This document shows positions 1 to 8,478 of a stretch of 64,000 nucleotides of DNA, one piece after another. The first letter of the stretch is position 1; each line of letters opens with the position of its first letter. A program made the position numbers and the translations under genes. The notes beneath the pieces are model-generated. The model was not told the DNA's origin. It ran no database searches and was given only the letters and a program-made list of their open reading frames with translations. The stretch comes from Edaphobacter flagellatus (GTDB taxonomy: Bacteria > Acidobacteriota > Terriglobia > Terriglobales > Acidobacteriaceae): positions 3,577,501-3,641,500 of the forward strand of contig NZ_CP073697.1 in NCBI RefSeq assembly GCF_025264665.1, given 5' to 3'.

Positions 1-595
1 GTCCGACCCCGCGCAGCAGAGCCGCTTTATCTGCGGTAAAGTCCTGATCCATGCTCAATGCTGTCGACATGCTGACCAGAGCGACCAGATCTGCGGGCTG
101 CATCTTTTTATTGATATAGTCCGTTGCCGATTCGACGGCCCGGTCTATGTCTTCTGGCTGCATGCTGCTCAGATCGAAGAACATGACGATAAGTCGATGA
201 TCTTTCAGCTGTTTTGGATCGGCAGCGAAGTTCCCGTTCACCAGATCAGCGATAGAGGCTGACTTGCCGCTCACCGTCGCATTTTCATTCAATGCAACGG
301 CTTCATCGACAGTCTGAAAGTCGAAGCTCGAAATTGCCTGAGGTTTGCCGTTTTCGAGAATGGTGAAATCGCTGGCTTTGAGCCCTTTTACGATGGCTCC
401 AGTTTTCTTGTCCCGCACGACGACATTCGTTAATACGATATCGCTCTGTATCTTCAGGGTATACGTGCCGTCGCCGGCGGCCTGCTGCCCATACGCCTCG
501 CAGGATGTGGTGACTGGAACTCCTGCCAGTATGCCTGCCAGTGCTGCTGCTGTTGCTCGCCGTGTGATCGTTGCCTGTCGCATGAAAGTCGCCAT
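1..595 (-). CDS. Acidobacterial VWFA-related domain secreted protein (3' part cut by window edge)
   Basis: The 198 visible residues are the N-terminus of a protein that continues past the window edge. Residues 10-28 are hydrophobic and look like an export signal. Residues 50-95 (IQSDIVLTNVVVRDKKTG, then DFTILENGK) form the beta-rich lead-in typical of acidobacterial VWFA-related proteins (TIGR03436-like). The Rossmann-type core follows with LIVMFFDLSSM at 135-145. The MIDAS motif of the fold is DxSxS. Here Asp141 and Ser143 are present but the third position is Met, so metal binding may be weak. The start lies 5 bases after the stop of the upstream receptor gene, so the two are probably co-transcribed. 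A second in-frame ATG at 583 is possible. Family function is not established; an extracytoplasmic protein-binding role is inference. Confidence 0.85.
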   Translation of the reverse strand, partial: MATFMRQATITRRATAAALAGILAGVPVTTSCEAYGQQAAGDGTYTLKIQSDIVLTNVVVRDKKTGAIVKGLKASDFTILENGKPQAISSFDFQTVDEAVALNENATVSGKSASIADLVNGNFAADPKQLKDHRLIVMFFDLSSMQPEDIDRAVESATDYINKKMQPADLVALVSMSTALSMDQDFTADKAALLRGVG

Positions 596-600
596 GGTGG

Positions 601-3600
601 TTAGAACCTGTATCGCGCTAGGAAGGTGATGCGGCGCATGGAGGCGGCCGATGTTACTTGCCCGAATGTGCGGGAGTTCAGTGTCGTGTCGATGCCTGCG
701 TACTGCACGGTATTGAAGACATTGGTTGCCGTCATCCGAGCTTCAAAGGACCGCGTATCTCCTAGGGACACGGTTTTTGCCAGCGATGCATCCGCCGCAA
801 CCGTTCCAGGGCCTTCAATCGAGCCGCGTGATGCGGTGCCGAATACATTGGCCGGAGTCTTGAAGGCAGCCGCATTGAACCAATCGAGGATCGTTCTTCC
901 GCCTGGAATCGGTTGCGAAAAGACGCGATCAGGTCGTAACGAATTGTTCGTGCCTGTAGCTGTTTCTGCCACGGTCGCCGTGTAGTGCGGAGTGTAGTAC
1001 GTTCCGGTAGCGAAGGTGAAGTCTCCCGAGAGTGAGAAACCGTCAAGGGCCTTCGACCAGAAACCACCTTTCGACAGCAGGGCGCGATTGGGTCCAAAGG
1101 GAAGCTCCAGAACCCAGTTGCCGGTCAGTTTCTGACGAATGTCAAAGGAACTGTTTCCTTCCTCTGCCGCAAGATCCTTGTCGTTTTGGGCTGGTACAGC
1201 AGTTGAGCCTCCGATAGAAGATGCGTTATCGATTGAGTGGCCGTACTGGTACGTTGCCTGCAACGAGACCCCCTTTTGCATACGCTTGCGGGCATTGATG
1301 CTCAATGCATGGAAACGGGAGAAGCCAAGCGAGTCTTCGTAGTTGAATGGTTGTACCGTGGGATTCAATACGCTGCTCGCCGTACGGTTCGGTGCGCGCA
1401 CGATGTCGAGATTGCCGCCTTGCGCACCGTTATAGCCAACATTGAGGACGATACCCATTCCCAGTGTGCGCTGAATGTCGAGGTTCCAGACCTGAACATT
1501 TCCCAGTCTGTAGTTCAGGTTCACGCTGTAGTTGTTCTGCACTGCCGCCGTTGAGCAGTTGAATGCATTGACCAGCTGCAACTGACCACAACCCTGCTTA
1601 TTGGCAATGTTGGTTTGTGTAACAGCAAAGGGCGGTTGGAACGCAAGTTGCCGTGCGAAGCTAGCGGGTTGTTGCGTGTTGTAGTTGATGCCATAACCGC
1701 CACGAACCACCATCTGTGTGAACAGCTTGCCCTTTGGCCTGTATGCGAACCCAATGCGTGGTGAAAACATGGATCTATCGGGGGCGACCAGCGATTTTGG
1801 GAAGGCGGTTCCACTGTATGGCCCAGTCTGTCCCGGTTGTACGGCTGCGATCTGTGTGAAGTCAGCATTGTGATCGAGATTCACCAGGTGATTGTTCTTC
1901 TCGATGTATGGCGAGAAGTATTCATAGCGGAGGCCATAGTTCAAGGTCAGGTTTGGTAGAAGGCGCCAATCGTCCGTTGTATATAGATCAAACACATTTC
2001 CACGTAGATAGGCTTTGTTGAGGCCTGCCTGTACAGCTGCTTGCTGCGGAAGGCCAAGCAAAAAGTCGGCAAAACCGAATCCTCCCGTAGAAGAAGCGCC
2101 TGTTGTCTGCTGCGTGGCATATCCGGTAAATGTAAATGCGCCCAACGGACTGGCACCGCTTTGCAGATTGCCGGGAGCCGTGAGGCTGTCGACATGCACC
2201 CGGCGAATGTCACCGCCAAAACGCAGGTTGTGCTTCTTGTGGCTCCAGCTTATGAAGTCAGAGAACGAGATGGCTTGGTTGATGAGGTCGCTGGGGGGTG
2301 TTGAGTTTACAGACGTAAGCCCTGGGAACGTTAAGGAGGGCACACCATAGTAGAATCGGTTTCCCGAAATCGCCGAGTTGCCGACTAGAATTCCTGCATC
2401 GGTTGCAGGGTTATCGCTGCCATTCGTGAAATAGTTTAACGTCGTTGCGTGTGATCGATTCCATGTGACGGTGGCATTGTTCGTTAACCGGCCGTACCCG
2501 ATGGTGTAACCAGCCGAAATGTTGTAGCCGTCTGAGGAGGTCGACCCTCCCAGTGGAAGGAAGATATTGCGATTATCCGATGCGGAGTGACTATAGCTTC
2601 CGCCGAAGTTGATGTTCTGACGCAAGGTCTTTGGAGCGTTTGCCTGCTGACGTCCACCGCCGCCTCTTCCTCCAAATCCACCGAATCCAGAGTTCTGCCC
2701 GAAGTTCCTTACATATCGTAGTGATGCGCTTCCAGAGTTCTGACCAGCAGTTGTAATTGTCTGGTAGTTGTACCCTTGAGTCCCGGTTGTAGGAATATTC
2801 GGCGCTGGATAAAACTTGAGTAAAGAAAGAGCCTGTGGACTGATGCGATTCTGGCAGATGACGTTGAGCGCTCCGTTGCACTGAAATTGCTGTTGGGTCG
2901 TTGGATCGTAGATGGTCTGTCCAAGCTGCGAGAAATCGCCACTGCGTTCCGCTACTGTTGGCACGGTGCCATACAGATTTTGCGGATTCGAGTTACGCTG
3001 TTCTGTCACATTGAAGAAGATGAATTGCTTTGTGCTCGCTTTGAATAAGCCAGGGATAGAAGGAGAGCCTGCGAAGCTGACGCCGAAGCGATTGGAACTA
3101 TAGGACGGCTTGACGACCGGTGCTCCCGTCAGCGAGAAGTTCGTTGCATCCAGCGCACCGTTTCCGCCCTGATAGAAGATGGCTCCATGCGGCTGGGTGG
3201 GATTGAAGCCACGGCCACCTCTGCCGCCGCCTCCACCGCGAATCATAAATCCTCCTCCGCCCGGGCCACTTGGACCTCCTCCGCCCGGACCTATCGCTAT
3301 CATGCCACCCAGCATCCCAGCTACCGCGTTTGCCACATCTGCCTGAGATCCACCCTGCTGCCGTGCACGAGCCAAAGCGTCTTCCACTCGCTGACGAATC
3401 TCGTCTTCATTGAAATTCGCAAGACCGTTCGTCTGCCCCATCTGACCGCTTACCGCAACAGAGTCCGTCGCGGTGGAGTCATTCCCGAGTCCAGCGAGGG
3501 AGGGCATCTGTGCTCCCGCATTGCCTGTGCCCGCGCTTGCATCCGCCAGGTCTGAAGCGCCACCGGTTACGTTCAGCGACTGCATGCCACGGCTTACCGC

Positions 3601-4095
3601 GCCTGCCAGTGTCGTCGACGTAGTGCGCTGCTGTTGCTGCTCTACCCGCGAAGCAAGCTGCATGGTGAAATCGGCAACCTGTTCACGTTTGCCGTTATTT
3701 TCCCCGGCCGCATTGATTAAAACTTCCTGCGTCTCGCTGGCAAAAGCGGCAAGTTCTGTCTTCACAACATAGCGCCCATTGCGAGGGATGGCCATTGCGT
3801 ATGTTCCGGCGGCGTCCGTTGTTGTTGCGTACTTTTTGCCAGTGAGCGTATTGGTCGCAGTAATAGAAACTCCAGGCAGGGGCACCATGCCTGCCTTTAC
3901 CGTGCCGCGAATTGTTCCACCAGTAGCGGCCTGGGCTGGAGTCGGCTGAGAGGGGGTATCGGAAGCCGGTACAGGCTGTGACTGTTGAGGCAGCGGTGTA
4001 GAGGGAATGTCTGCCGTAGCGCTCTGCGCAATAGCTACTGCGCAGCCAAGCAGCACACTCACCACCGTTGCTCCCATTTGAAAGACTCTGACCAC
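601..4095 (-). CDS. Oar-like TonB-dependent receptor family outer-membrane protein
   Basis: This 1164-residue outer-membrane protein starts at GTG 4095, with GGAG seven bases upstream. Residues 1-23 are a signal peptide and 59-130 a carboxypeptidase-regulatory-like beta-sandwich (GTIRGTVKAG, PLPGVSITATN, TDAAGTYAMAIPRNGRY). A large beta-barrel follows, ending in FLARYRF with the terminal Phe expected of BAM-inserted barrels. The signature of acidobacterial Oar-type receptors is present (NRFGVSFAGSP, FIFFNVTE, RSGDFSQLG, IYDPTT, RISPQAL). The usual plug segment is not recognisable: residues 150-300 hold a Gln/Ala-rich helical stretch and a Gly-rich tract (269-296). A second Gly-rich tract lies near 470-485. 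The gene sits between a DUF5666 gene and a VWFA gene on the same strand. The substrate is unknown; large carbohydrate or peptide ligands are usually suggested for the family. Confidence 0.88.
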   Translation of the reverse strand: MVRVFQMGATVVSVLLGCAVAIAQSATADIPSTPLPQQSQPVPASDTPSQPTPAQAATGGTIRGTVKAGMVPLPGVSITATNTLTGKKYATTTDAAGTYAMAIPRNGRYVVKTELAAFASETQEVLINAAGENNGKREQVADFTMQLASRVEQQQQRTTSTTLAGAVSRGMQSLNVTGGASDLADASAGTGNAGAQMPSLAGLGNDSTATDSVAVSGQMGQTNGLANFNEDEIRQRVEDALARARQQGGSQADVANAVAGMLGGMIAIGPGGGGPSGPGGGGFMIRGGGGGRGGRGFNPTQPHGAIFYQGGNGALDATNFSLTGAPVVKPSYSSNRFGVSFAGSPSIPGLFKASTKQFIFFNVTEQRNSNPQNLYGTVPTVAERSGDFSQLGQTIYDPTTQQQFQCNGALNVICQNRISPQALSLLKFYPAPNIPTTGTQGYNYQTITTAGQNSGSASLRYVRNFGQNSGFGGFGGRGGGGRQQANAPKTLRQNINFGGSYSHSASDNRNIFLPLGGSTSSDGYNISAGYTIGYGRLTNNATVTWNRSHATTLNYFTNGSDNPATDAGILVGNSAISGNRFYYGVPSLTFPGLTSVNSTPPSDLINQAISFSDFISWSHKKHNLRFGGDIRRVHVDSLTAPGNLQSGASPLGAFTFTGYATQQTTGASSTGGFGFADFLLGLPQQAAVQAGLNKAYLRGNVFDLYTTDDWRLLPNLTLNYGLRYEYFSPYIEKNNHLVNLDHNADFTQIAAVQPGQTGPYSGTAFPKSLVAPDRSMFSPRIGFAYRPKGKLFTQMVVRGGYGINYNTQQPASFARQLAFQPPFAVTQTNIANKQGCGQLQLVNAFNCSTAAVQNNYSVNLNYRLGNVQVWNLDIQRTLGMGIVLNVGYNGAQGGNLDIVRAPNRTASSVLNPTVQPFNYEDSLGFSRFHALSINARKRMQKGVSLQATYQYGHSIDNASSIGGSTAVPAQNDKDLAAEEGNSSFDIRQKLTGNWVLELPFGPNRALLSKGGFWSKALDGFSLSGDFTFATGTYYTPHYTATVAETATGTNNSLRPDRVFSQPIPGGRTILDWFNAAAFKTPANVFGTASRGSIEGPGTVAADASLAKTVSLGDTRSFEARMTATNVFNTVQYAGIDTTLNSRTFGQVTSAASMRRITFLARYRF
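3251..3288 (-). repeat. 24-base direct repeat inside the receptor gene's Gly-rich tract
   Basis: CCTCCTCCGCCCGG occurs at 3251-3264 and again at 3275-3288 on the plus strand, 24 bases apart. It encodes two copies of a Gly-Pro-Gly-Gly-Gly-Gly unit. The 24-base phase keeps the reading frame, so copy number could change by slippage without breaking the gene. The coding strand is G-rich here and could form quadruplexes. Confidence 0.7.
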
Positions 4096-4148
4096 AGATC
4101 ACTCCGTCCTAATGCATATTGGGAAGATGAATCGCCCACAGGTTGCAA

Positions 4149-4913
4149 CTATTGCTTCGGAGCAGGAGATGCCGTTCCAGACGCCCCTTCGCCATTGCGG
4201 TGCATCCGTTGTGTCATCGCAGTGGGTGGTATGACGGCCAGAGTCGTTGGCACGAAAACACCATGCTTGACTGAGCCCTGTCCCGTAACCATATCGCCCA
4301 CTTTGATCTCGGCTAACGTAATGCTCTCCCCGCCGGTGTTGACTTGCCCTGCTCCTGCAGATTGTCCTGGCATGGAGCTGAAGCTATTTCCATTTGCCGA
4401 CTGATAGTTCCGTCGTCCGCCGCCTCTGCGGAACGAGGTTGTTTCGTCCACTTCGATCACCTGAGTTACATTATCGGGACGCAGTATCGTCAGCTTCACC
4501 TCGTCGATGGCCGTTACTTTGCCAGCTATGTATTCCTTGCCTAGTCCTTCTCGCAGCTTCTTCACCTGCTCGGCATCCATCACGGCGACGAAGAGCGCAT
4601 GCACGGTCTTCTTTGGAGCGTCCAGCTCGCCCATGGCGCCGACGCCATCGCCCACCTTGACATCTGTAGGTTTAAGCGGCTCCCGGTTCTTCATCATGCG
4701 GGTGTTAGGACTCAAGGCGACCTGATAGGTCTCGCCTGCATCGGTCTTGATCGTCAGATGATCGGATGCAGTAGCGGTTACTGTCCCACGTACCATCTGC
4801 CCGTTCCCAAGCGCCATCTCGCCGCGTCCGGGAATCTCCTGCGCTGCTGCAGCGCCTGCCAATCCTGTCGCAATCAGTATTGCCAATATTCGTCGTCCAA
4901 AAACCGGTTTCAT
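4149..4913 (-). CDS. DUF5666 domain secreted protein
   Basis: A secreted protein of about 254 residues. I start it at ATG 4913 because GAAGAGG lies seven bases upstream; an ATG at 4919 and a TTG at 4928 are in frame. An N-terminal signal peptide ends near AGAAAAQE. Two or three repeats of a small beta-barrel module follow, each containing G-x-V-TA-x-D/E and a V-x-VGD-x-V element (RGTVTATASDHLTIKT, VKVGDGVGAMG, AGKVTAIDEVKLTI, IKVGDMVTGQG), as expected for DUF5666. The C-terminus is a low-complexity tail. It is the first gene of a minus-strand set, 53 bases upstream of the Oar-like receptor, and is divergent from the VIT transporter. The domain resembles OB-like ligand-binding barrels; no function is established. 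Confidence 0.8.
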   Translation of the reverse strand: MKPVFGRRILAILIATGLAGAAAAQEIPGRGEMALGNGQMVRGTVTATASDHLTIKTDAGETYQVALSPNTRMMKNREPLKPTDVKVGDGVGAMGELDAPKKTVHALFVAVMDAEQVKKLREGLGKEYIAGKVTAIDEVKLTILRPDNVTQVIEVDETTSFRRGGGRRNYQSANGNSFSSMPGQSAGAGQVNTGGESITLAEIKVGDMVTGQGSVKHGVFVPTTLAVIPPTAMTQRMHRNGEGASGTASPAPKQ

Positions 4914-5036
4914 TGCCATCCTCTTCAATCGAGAGACCTTTGCTCATACAGACGAGCCGGACTCCGGAAAGACGCTGGTTTACGAAAACTTATCGCCATC
5001 CCGGGGTACATTTCTCTGGATCGTTACACTATCGCT

Positions 5037-5774
5037 ATGAGCAACCCAACCGGAGTTCAGCCGCAACCTGCCGATCGCGCCCACGTAGAAACCCATTTCG
5101 AGTCAGGTGAGATGGTTCGGGATATCGTCATCGGTCTTTCCGACGGTTTGACCGTGCCTTTTGCTTTGGCTGCGGGGCTTTCTGGTGCCATTGCATCATC
5201 GCGTATCGTTGTGCTGGCGGGGTTGGCGGAGATTGCTGCGGGGTCGATTGCCATGGGGTTAGGTGGCTTTCTTGCCGCACGCGGCGATGCCGAGCACTAT
5301 GTCTCCGAACGTCTTCGTGAAGAGCGTGAGGTGGTCGAGCGTGTACGTGACGAAGAGGAGGAGATCTATGAGATCTTCGAGCAGTACGATGTTCCCCGCG
5401 CCAGTGCCGCGCCAGTGCTCGAGGCTCTGAAAAAGAATCCCACCAAATGGGTCGACTTCATGATGCGTTTCGAGCTTGGACTGGAGGAGCCCAAGGCCAA
5501 CCGGGCACTCAGTTCCGCGCTTACCATCGCCGGGTCGTATATCGCCGGTGGACTGATCCCCTTGCTGCCTTACATGCTTGTCAGTGAGAACCTTCTGGCG
5601 CTGAAGCTCTCAGCTGTTATTACATTGCTGGCTCTCGGCATCTTCGGCGCTCTTAAGGGTAGACTCATCGGAACTGGCTGGCTGCGCAGTGCGGTCCAGA
5701 CAGTTCTTATTGGCGGGGCTGCTGCCTCAGTTGCCTATCTTTTAGCGCGTATTCTCAATGGCCACGCTGGATAG
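5037..5774 (+). CDS. VIT1/CCC1 family metal transporter
   Basis: This 245-residue integral membrane protein of the VIT1/CCC1 family exports or sequesters Fe2+/Mn2+ in known members. I start it at ATG 5037 (MSNPTGVQ), although the open frame extends far upstream, because homology begins here. The first membrane pair carries VIGLSDGLTVPFALAAGL and GSIAMGLGGFLAARGDAEHY. These match the family's conserved D-G-x-x-x-P/F and S-M-x-x-G-x-[YF] regions. A long charged cytoplasmic stretch follows (REEREVVERVRDEEEEIYEI), corresponding to the metal-binding helices of plant VIT1. Three more hydrophobic segments complete the protein. Substrate preference between Fe and Mn cannot be read from the sequence. 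The downstream gene is egtB, an iron enzyme, but a functional link is only speculation. Confidence 0.9.
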   Translation: MSNPTGVQPQPADRAHVETHFESGEMVRDIVIGLSDGLTVPFALAAGLSGAIASSRIVVLAGLAEIAAGSIAMGLGGFLAARGDAEHYVSERLREEREVVERVRDEEEEIYEIFEQYDVPRASAAPVLEALKKNPTKWVDFMMRFELGLEEPKANRALSSALTIAGSYIAGGLIPLLPYMLVSENLLALKLSAVITLLALGIFGALKGRLIGTGWLRSAVQTVLIGGAAASVAYLLARILNGHAG

Positions 5775-5865
5775 CGCTGCACTAGTTGATAGAAAACGAA
5801 AAGACGACGAAACCCCTCGTCCATCCATCCCATCTTTAAGGAATATGCAAAGAGAGGACGTCGAG

Positions 5866-7260
5866 ATGACCCCAGTTTCTGTAGAAAAACATAAGAGTTC
5901 GGTTTCCTCCATCCTGGCTCGTTACAAGGCGGCGCGTCGAGAGACCCTTATGTGGGCCAGTCGGCTCACTCCCGAGGACATGATGGTGCAGTCCTGTCCA
6001 GAGGCAAGTCCCGTCAAATGGCATCTTGCGCACACCAGCTGGTTCTTCGAAACATTCGTCCTGACGGAGTTTCTCGCCGGTTATATCGCCTTTCATCCCG
6101 ATTTCCGTTGGCTCTTCAACAGTTATTACAACGCACTCGGAGAGATGCCCGAGAAGAAGCTCCGTTCTTCCTTCTCACGCCCCCCGCTCGACCTCATCCT
6201 CGCCTACCGCTCCCATGTGGATGCAGCAATCGAGCGGCTGCTGCAGCACCCTGCCGAGGATGAAGCTGCGCGCCGCATACTGCTTGGTATTGAGCACGAA
6301 CAGCAGCACCAGGAGTTGATTGCAACTGACATTAAGCATGCGCTCTTCACCAATCCGCTCCACCCCGCCTACATAGAGCGAGCGCCTGAAAGCGTTCCTG
6401 ATAGTACCATCGCACCGCCACTCGGTTGGATTGAGCATGCTCCTGGTCTCACCGAAGTGGGTGTAACGCCAGATCCAATTTCCATTGATGCATTTGCGTT
6501 CGATAACGAAACCCCGCGCCATCCTGTTTACATCGCTCCATTCCAACTTGCTACGCGGCTCGTTACCTGTGCCGAATATCTCGCGTTCATGGAGCAGAAC
6601 GGCTATAGCCGCCCGGAGCTCTGGCTCTCTGAAGGCTGGACGACGATGCGCGTCGAAGGCTGGCAGGCGCCGCTATATTGGCAGCGTGATCCTGCAGCGA
6701 AGGCTGGTTGGAGCATATACACGCTCCACGGGTTTATGCCTCTTGAAGATTTGAGTGAGACACCGGTTTGTCATATCAGCTTCTTCGAAGCAGATGCCTA
6801 TGCACGCTGGGCAGGGTATCGCCTTCCCACAGAGTTTGAGTGGGAGCACGCTGTCTCGCAACTCGGTATTTTGCGCAAGGAATCAGCATTGCAGCCCTCG
6901 CTGTTGACCTATGTTGAGCCTGCAAAGCAGCCCAACGACGTTGCGGCTACTGAAGCGAACCTGGCCGAGTCGGGCGTTCTTCATCCTACAACGGCAAGCG
7001 CGCTGCCTGGGTTGCAGCAGGCCTTCGGTGATGTGTGGGAGTGGACCGCCAGCCCTTATACCGGTTATCCCGGCTATGCGCCTCTGCCTGGTGCGCTTGG
7101 CGAGTACAACGGCAAATTTATGAGCTCTCAGATGGTGTTGCGCGGTGGTTCCTGCGTTACGCCGGCTACGCATATTCGCGCGACCTACCGCAACTTCTTT
7201 GCTCCGGCCACACGCTGGCAGTTTTCCGGCCTGCGCTTGGCAAAGGATGCTCCGCGGTAA
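5866..7260 (+). CDS. egtB: Ergothioneine biosynthesis sulfoxide synthase EgtB
   Basis: EgtB is the non-haem iron enzyme that uses O2 to join hercynine (trimethylhistidine) to a thiol donor, giving the sulfoxide precursor of ergothioneine. The protein has about 464 residues. The N-terminal DinB-like four-helix domain carries KWHLAHTSWFFE and the iron-binding signature HX3HXE as HEQQHQE (about residues 144-150). The C-terminal FGE-sulfatase-like domain contains YRLPTEFEWEHA, FGDVWEWTASPY, LRGGSC and YRNFF. I prefer ATG 5866, with GAGAGG upstream; in-frame starts at 5845 and at 5758 (overlapping the VIT stop) exist. egtD follows 152 bases later. No egtA or egtC lies in the window, so the thiol donor (cysteine or gamma-glutamylcysteine) is undecided. 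Confidence 0.93.
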   Translation: MTPVSVEKHKSSVSSILARYKAARRETLMWASRLTPEDMMVQSCPEASPVKWHLAHTSWFFETFVLTEFLAGYIAFHPDFRWLFNSYYNALGEMPEKKLRSSFSRPPLDLILAYRSHVDAAIERLLQHPAEDEAARRILLGIEHEQQHQELIATDIKHALFTNPLHPAYIERAPESVPDSTIAPPLGWIEHAPGLTEVGVTPDPISIDAFAFDNETPRHPVYIAPFQLATRLVTCAEYLAFMEQNGYSRPELWLSEGWTTMRVEGWQAPLYWQRDPAAKAGWSIYTLHGFMPLEDLSETPVCHISFFEADAYARWAGYRLPTEFEWEHAVSQLGILRKESALQPSLLTYVEPAKQPNDVAATEANLAESGVLHPTTASALPGLQQAFGDVWEWTASPYTGYPGYAPLPGALGEYNGKFMSSQMVLRGGSCVTPATHIRATYRNFFAPATRWQFSGLRLAKDAPR

Positions 7261-7290
7261 CGGAATTGATGAAAATTCAGAGATATCGTC

Positions 7291-7326
7291 ACTAGCCTGC
7301 TGACAGCGTCCTGTCAGCAGGCTAGT
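7291..7326 (+). terminator. Perfect 16-bp hairpin between egtB and egtD
   Basis: ACTAGCCTGCTGACAG (7291-7306), loop CGTC, then the exact reverse complement (7311-7326). No run of T follows directly, only a pyrimidine-rich stretch (CTTCTTTCTTTCT) about ten bases on. It could be an attenuator or terminator between the two egt genes, an mRNA-stabilising 3' end for egtB, or a protein-binding dyad. Confidence 0.6.
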
Positions 7327-7412
7327 ATCTTCGGATACTTCTTTCTTTCTGCCAGCATCCAACTGCAGAGCGGTAAAAAGTGCCGCAGGTTCCGGGAAGG
7401 GAAATCGCTATC

Positions 7413-8459
7413 GTGTCAACGACCATCTCCGCTGTCACGCCATCAACTTGTCTTGAAACATTGCCTCCTTCTCCCCTCCAGGCCGTTGCACAGGAGGCAC
7501 GCGCAGGCCTCACAGCATCGCCCAAGACGCTTTCTCCGTGGCTTTTTTATGATGTGGCGGGTTCACAGCTCTTTGAGCAGATCACCGAACTGCCGGAGTA
7601 CTATCTAACGCGCACTGAGCGCAGTCTATTTACAGCACATGCCGATGAGATTATTGAAAGGGCATCGGAGCCTTGCGGCAATGATCCTGCACCTGTGCTG
7701 ACACTCATTGAACTCGGTGCCGGTACTGCTACAAAAACAGGCATTCTTCTTGCTGCAGCAGTGCGTCGTCAGCGCAACGTCGTTTATCAGCCTGTCGATG
7801 TCTCTGAGTCCGCGCTGGCTGCTGCAACTGAAAACATTCGCGCCAATATCCCGGGAGTTACGATTCGATGTCAGGTCGCCGACTATACGACCCAGGGTTT
7901 ACCGCTTAATCGCCTTCCCAATACCCGCACACTTGCGCTCTATATCGGTTCCAGCATTGGCAACTTTTCTCCTGAGGATGCACGCGATGTTTTGCGCAAT
8001 CTTCGCGCACAGCTTCTGCCGGGCGACCAACTCCTCTTGGGCACAGATCTTGCTCCTGGCACCTTTAAAACTGTCGAAATGCTTAAGGCCGCTTACGACG
8101 ACGATGCGGGTGTAACCGCGGACTTCAATAAAAATGTACTCATCCGCCTCAATCGTGAACTGGGCGCCACCTTCCGTCCAGAGTGCTTTGACCACAAAAC
8201 CGTCTGGAACACGGTGGAGTCGCGCATCGAGATGCACCTCGTTGCGCGCCATGCACAGCAGGTGCATGTCCCCGCGAACGCAGCAGGCCCGGCATTAACG
8301 ATCTCCTTCTTTGAAGGTGAAAGCATTCATACGGAGAACAGTTACAAATTCACTGAAGCACGGGTTGAAGAGCTGCTTCGCTCTGCAGGATTCAGGCTTA
8401 CGCATGCCTGGCACGATTCCCAACGTCTCTTTTCCGTCAATCTCGCGATGGCCGTCTAA
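7413..8459 (+). CDS. egtD: L-histidine N(alpha)-methyltransferase EgtD
   Basis: EgtD trimethylates the alpha-amino group of histidine using three S-adenosylmethionine molecules, giving hercynine, the substrate of EgtB. The SAM-binding loop is visible as ELGAGTATKTG (about residues 100-110). Other family elements are SPWLFYDVAGSQLFEQITELPEYYLTR, split here as SPWLFYD, GSQLFEQI and LPEYYLTRTE, then YIGSSIGNF and LLLGTDL. The last two are the loop and strand that close the active site. The C-terminal FEGESIHTENSYKF matches the conserved histidine-binding region. I use GTG 7413 (GGGAAGGG upstream), giving 348 residues against roughly 320 for the family; GTG 7380 is an in-frame alternative. With egtB it forms the core of the ergothioneine pathway. 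Confidence 0.93.
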   Translation: MSTTISAVTPSTCLETLPPSPLQAVAQEARAGLTASPKTLSPWLFYDVAGSQLFEQITELPEYYLTRTERSLFTAHADEIIERASEPCGNDPAPVLTLIELGAGTATKTGILLAAAVRRQRNVVYQPVDVSESALAAATENIRANIPGVTIRCQVADYTTQGLPLNRLPNTRTLALYIGSSIGNFSPEDARDVLRNLRAQLLPGDQLLLGTDLAPGTFKTVEMLKAAYDDDAGVTADFNKNVLIRLNRELGATFRPECFDHKTVWNTVESRIEMHLVARHAQQVHVPANAAGPALTISFFEGESIHTENSYKFTEARVEELLRSAGFRLTHAWHDSQRLFSVNLAMAV

Positions 8460-8478
8460 TCACCGCCATGTTAGGGCG

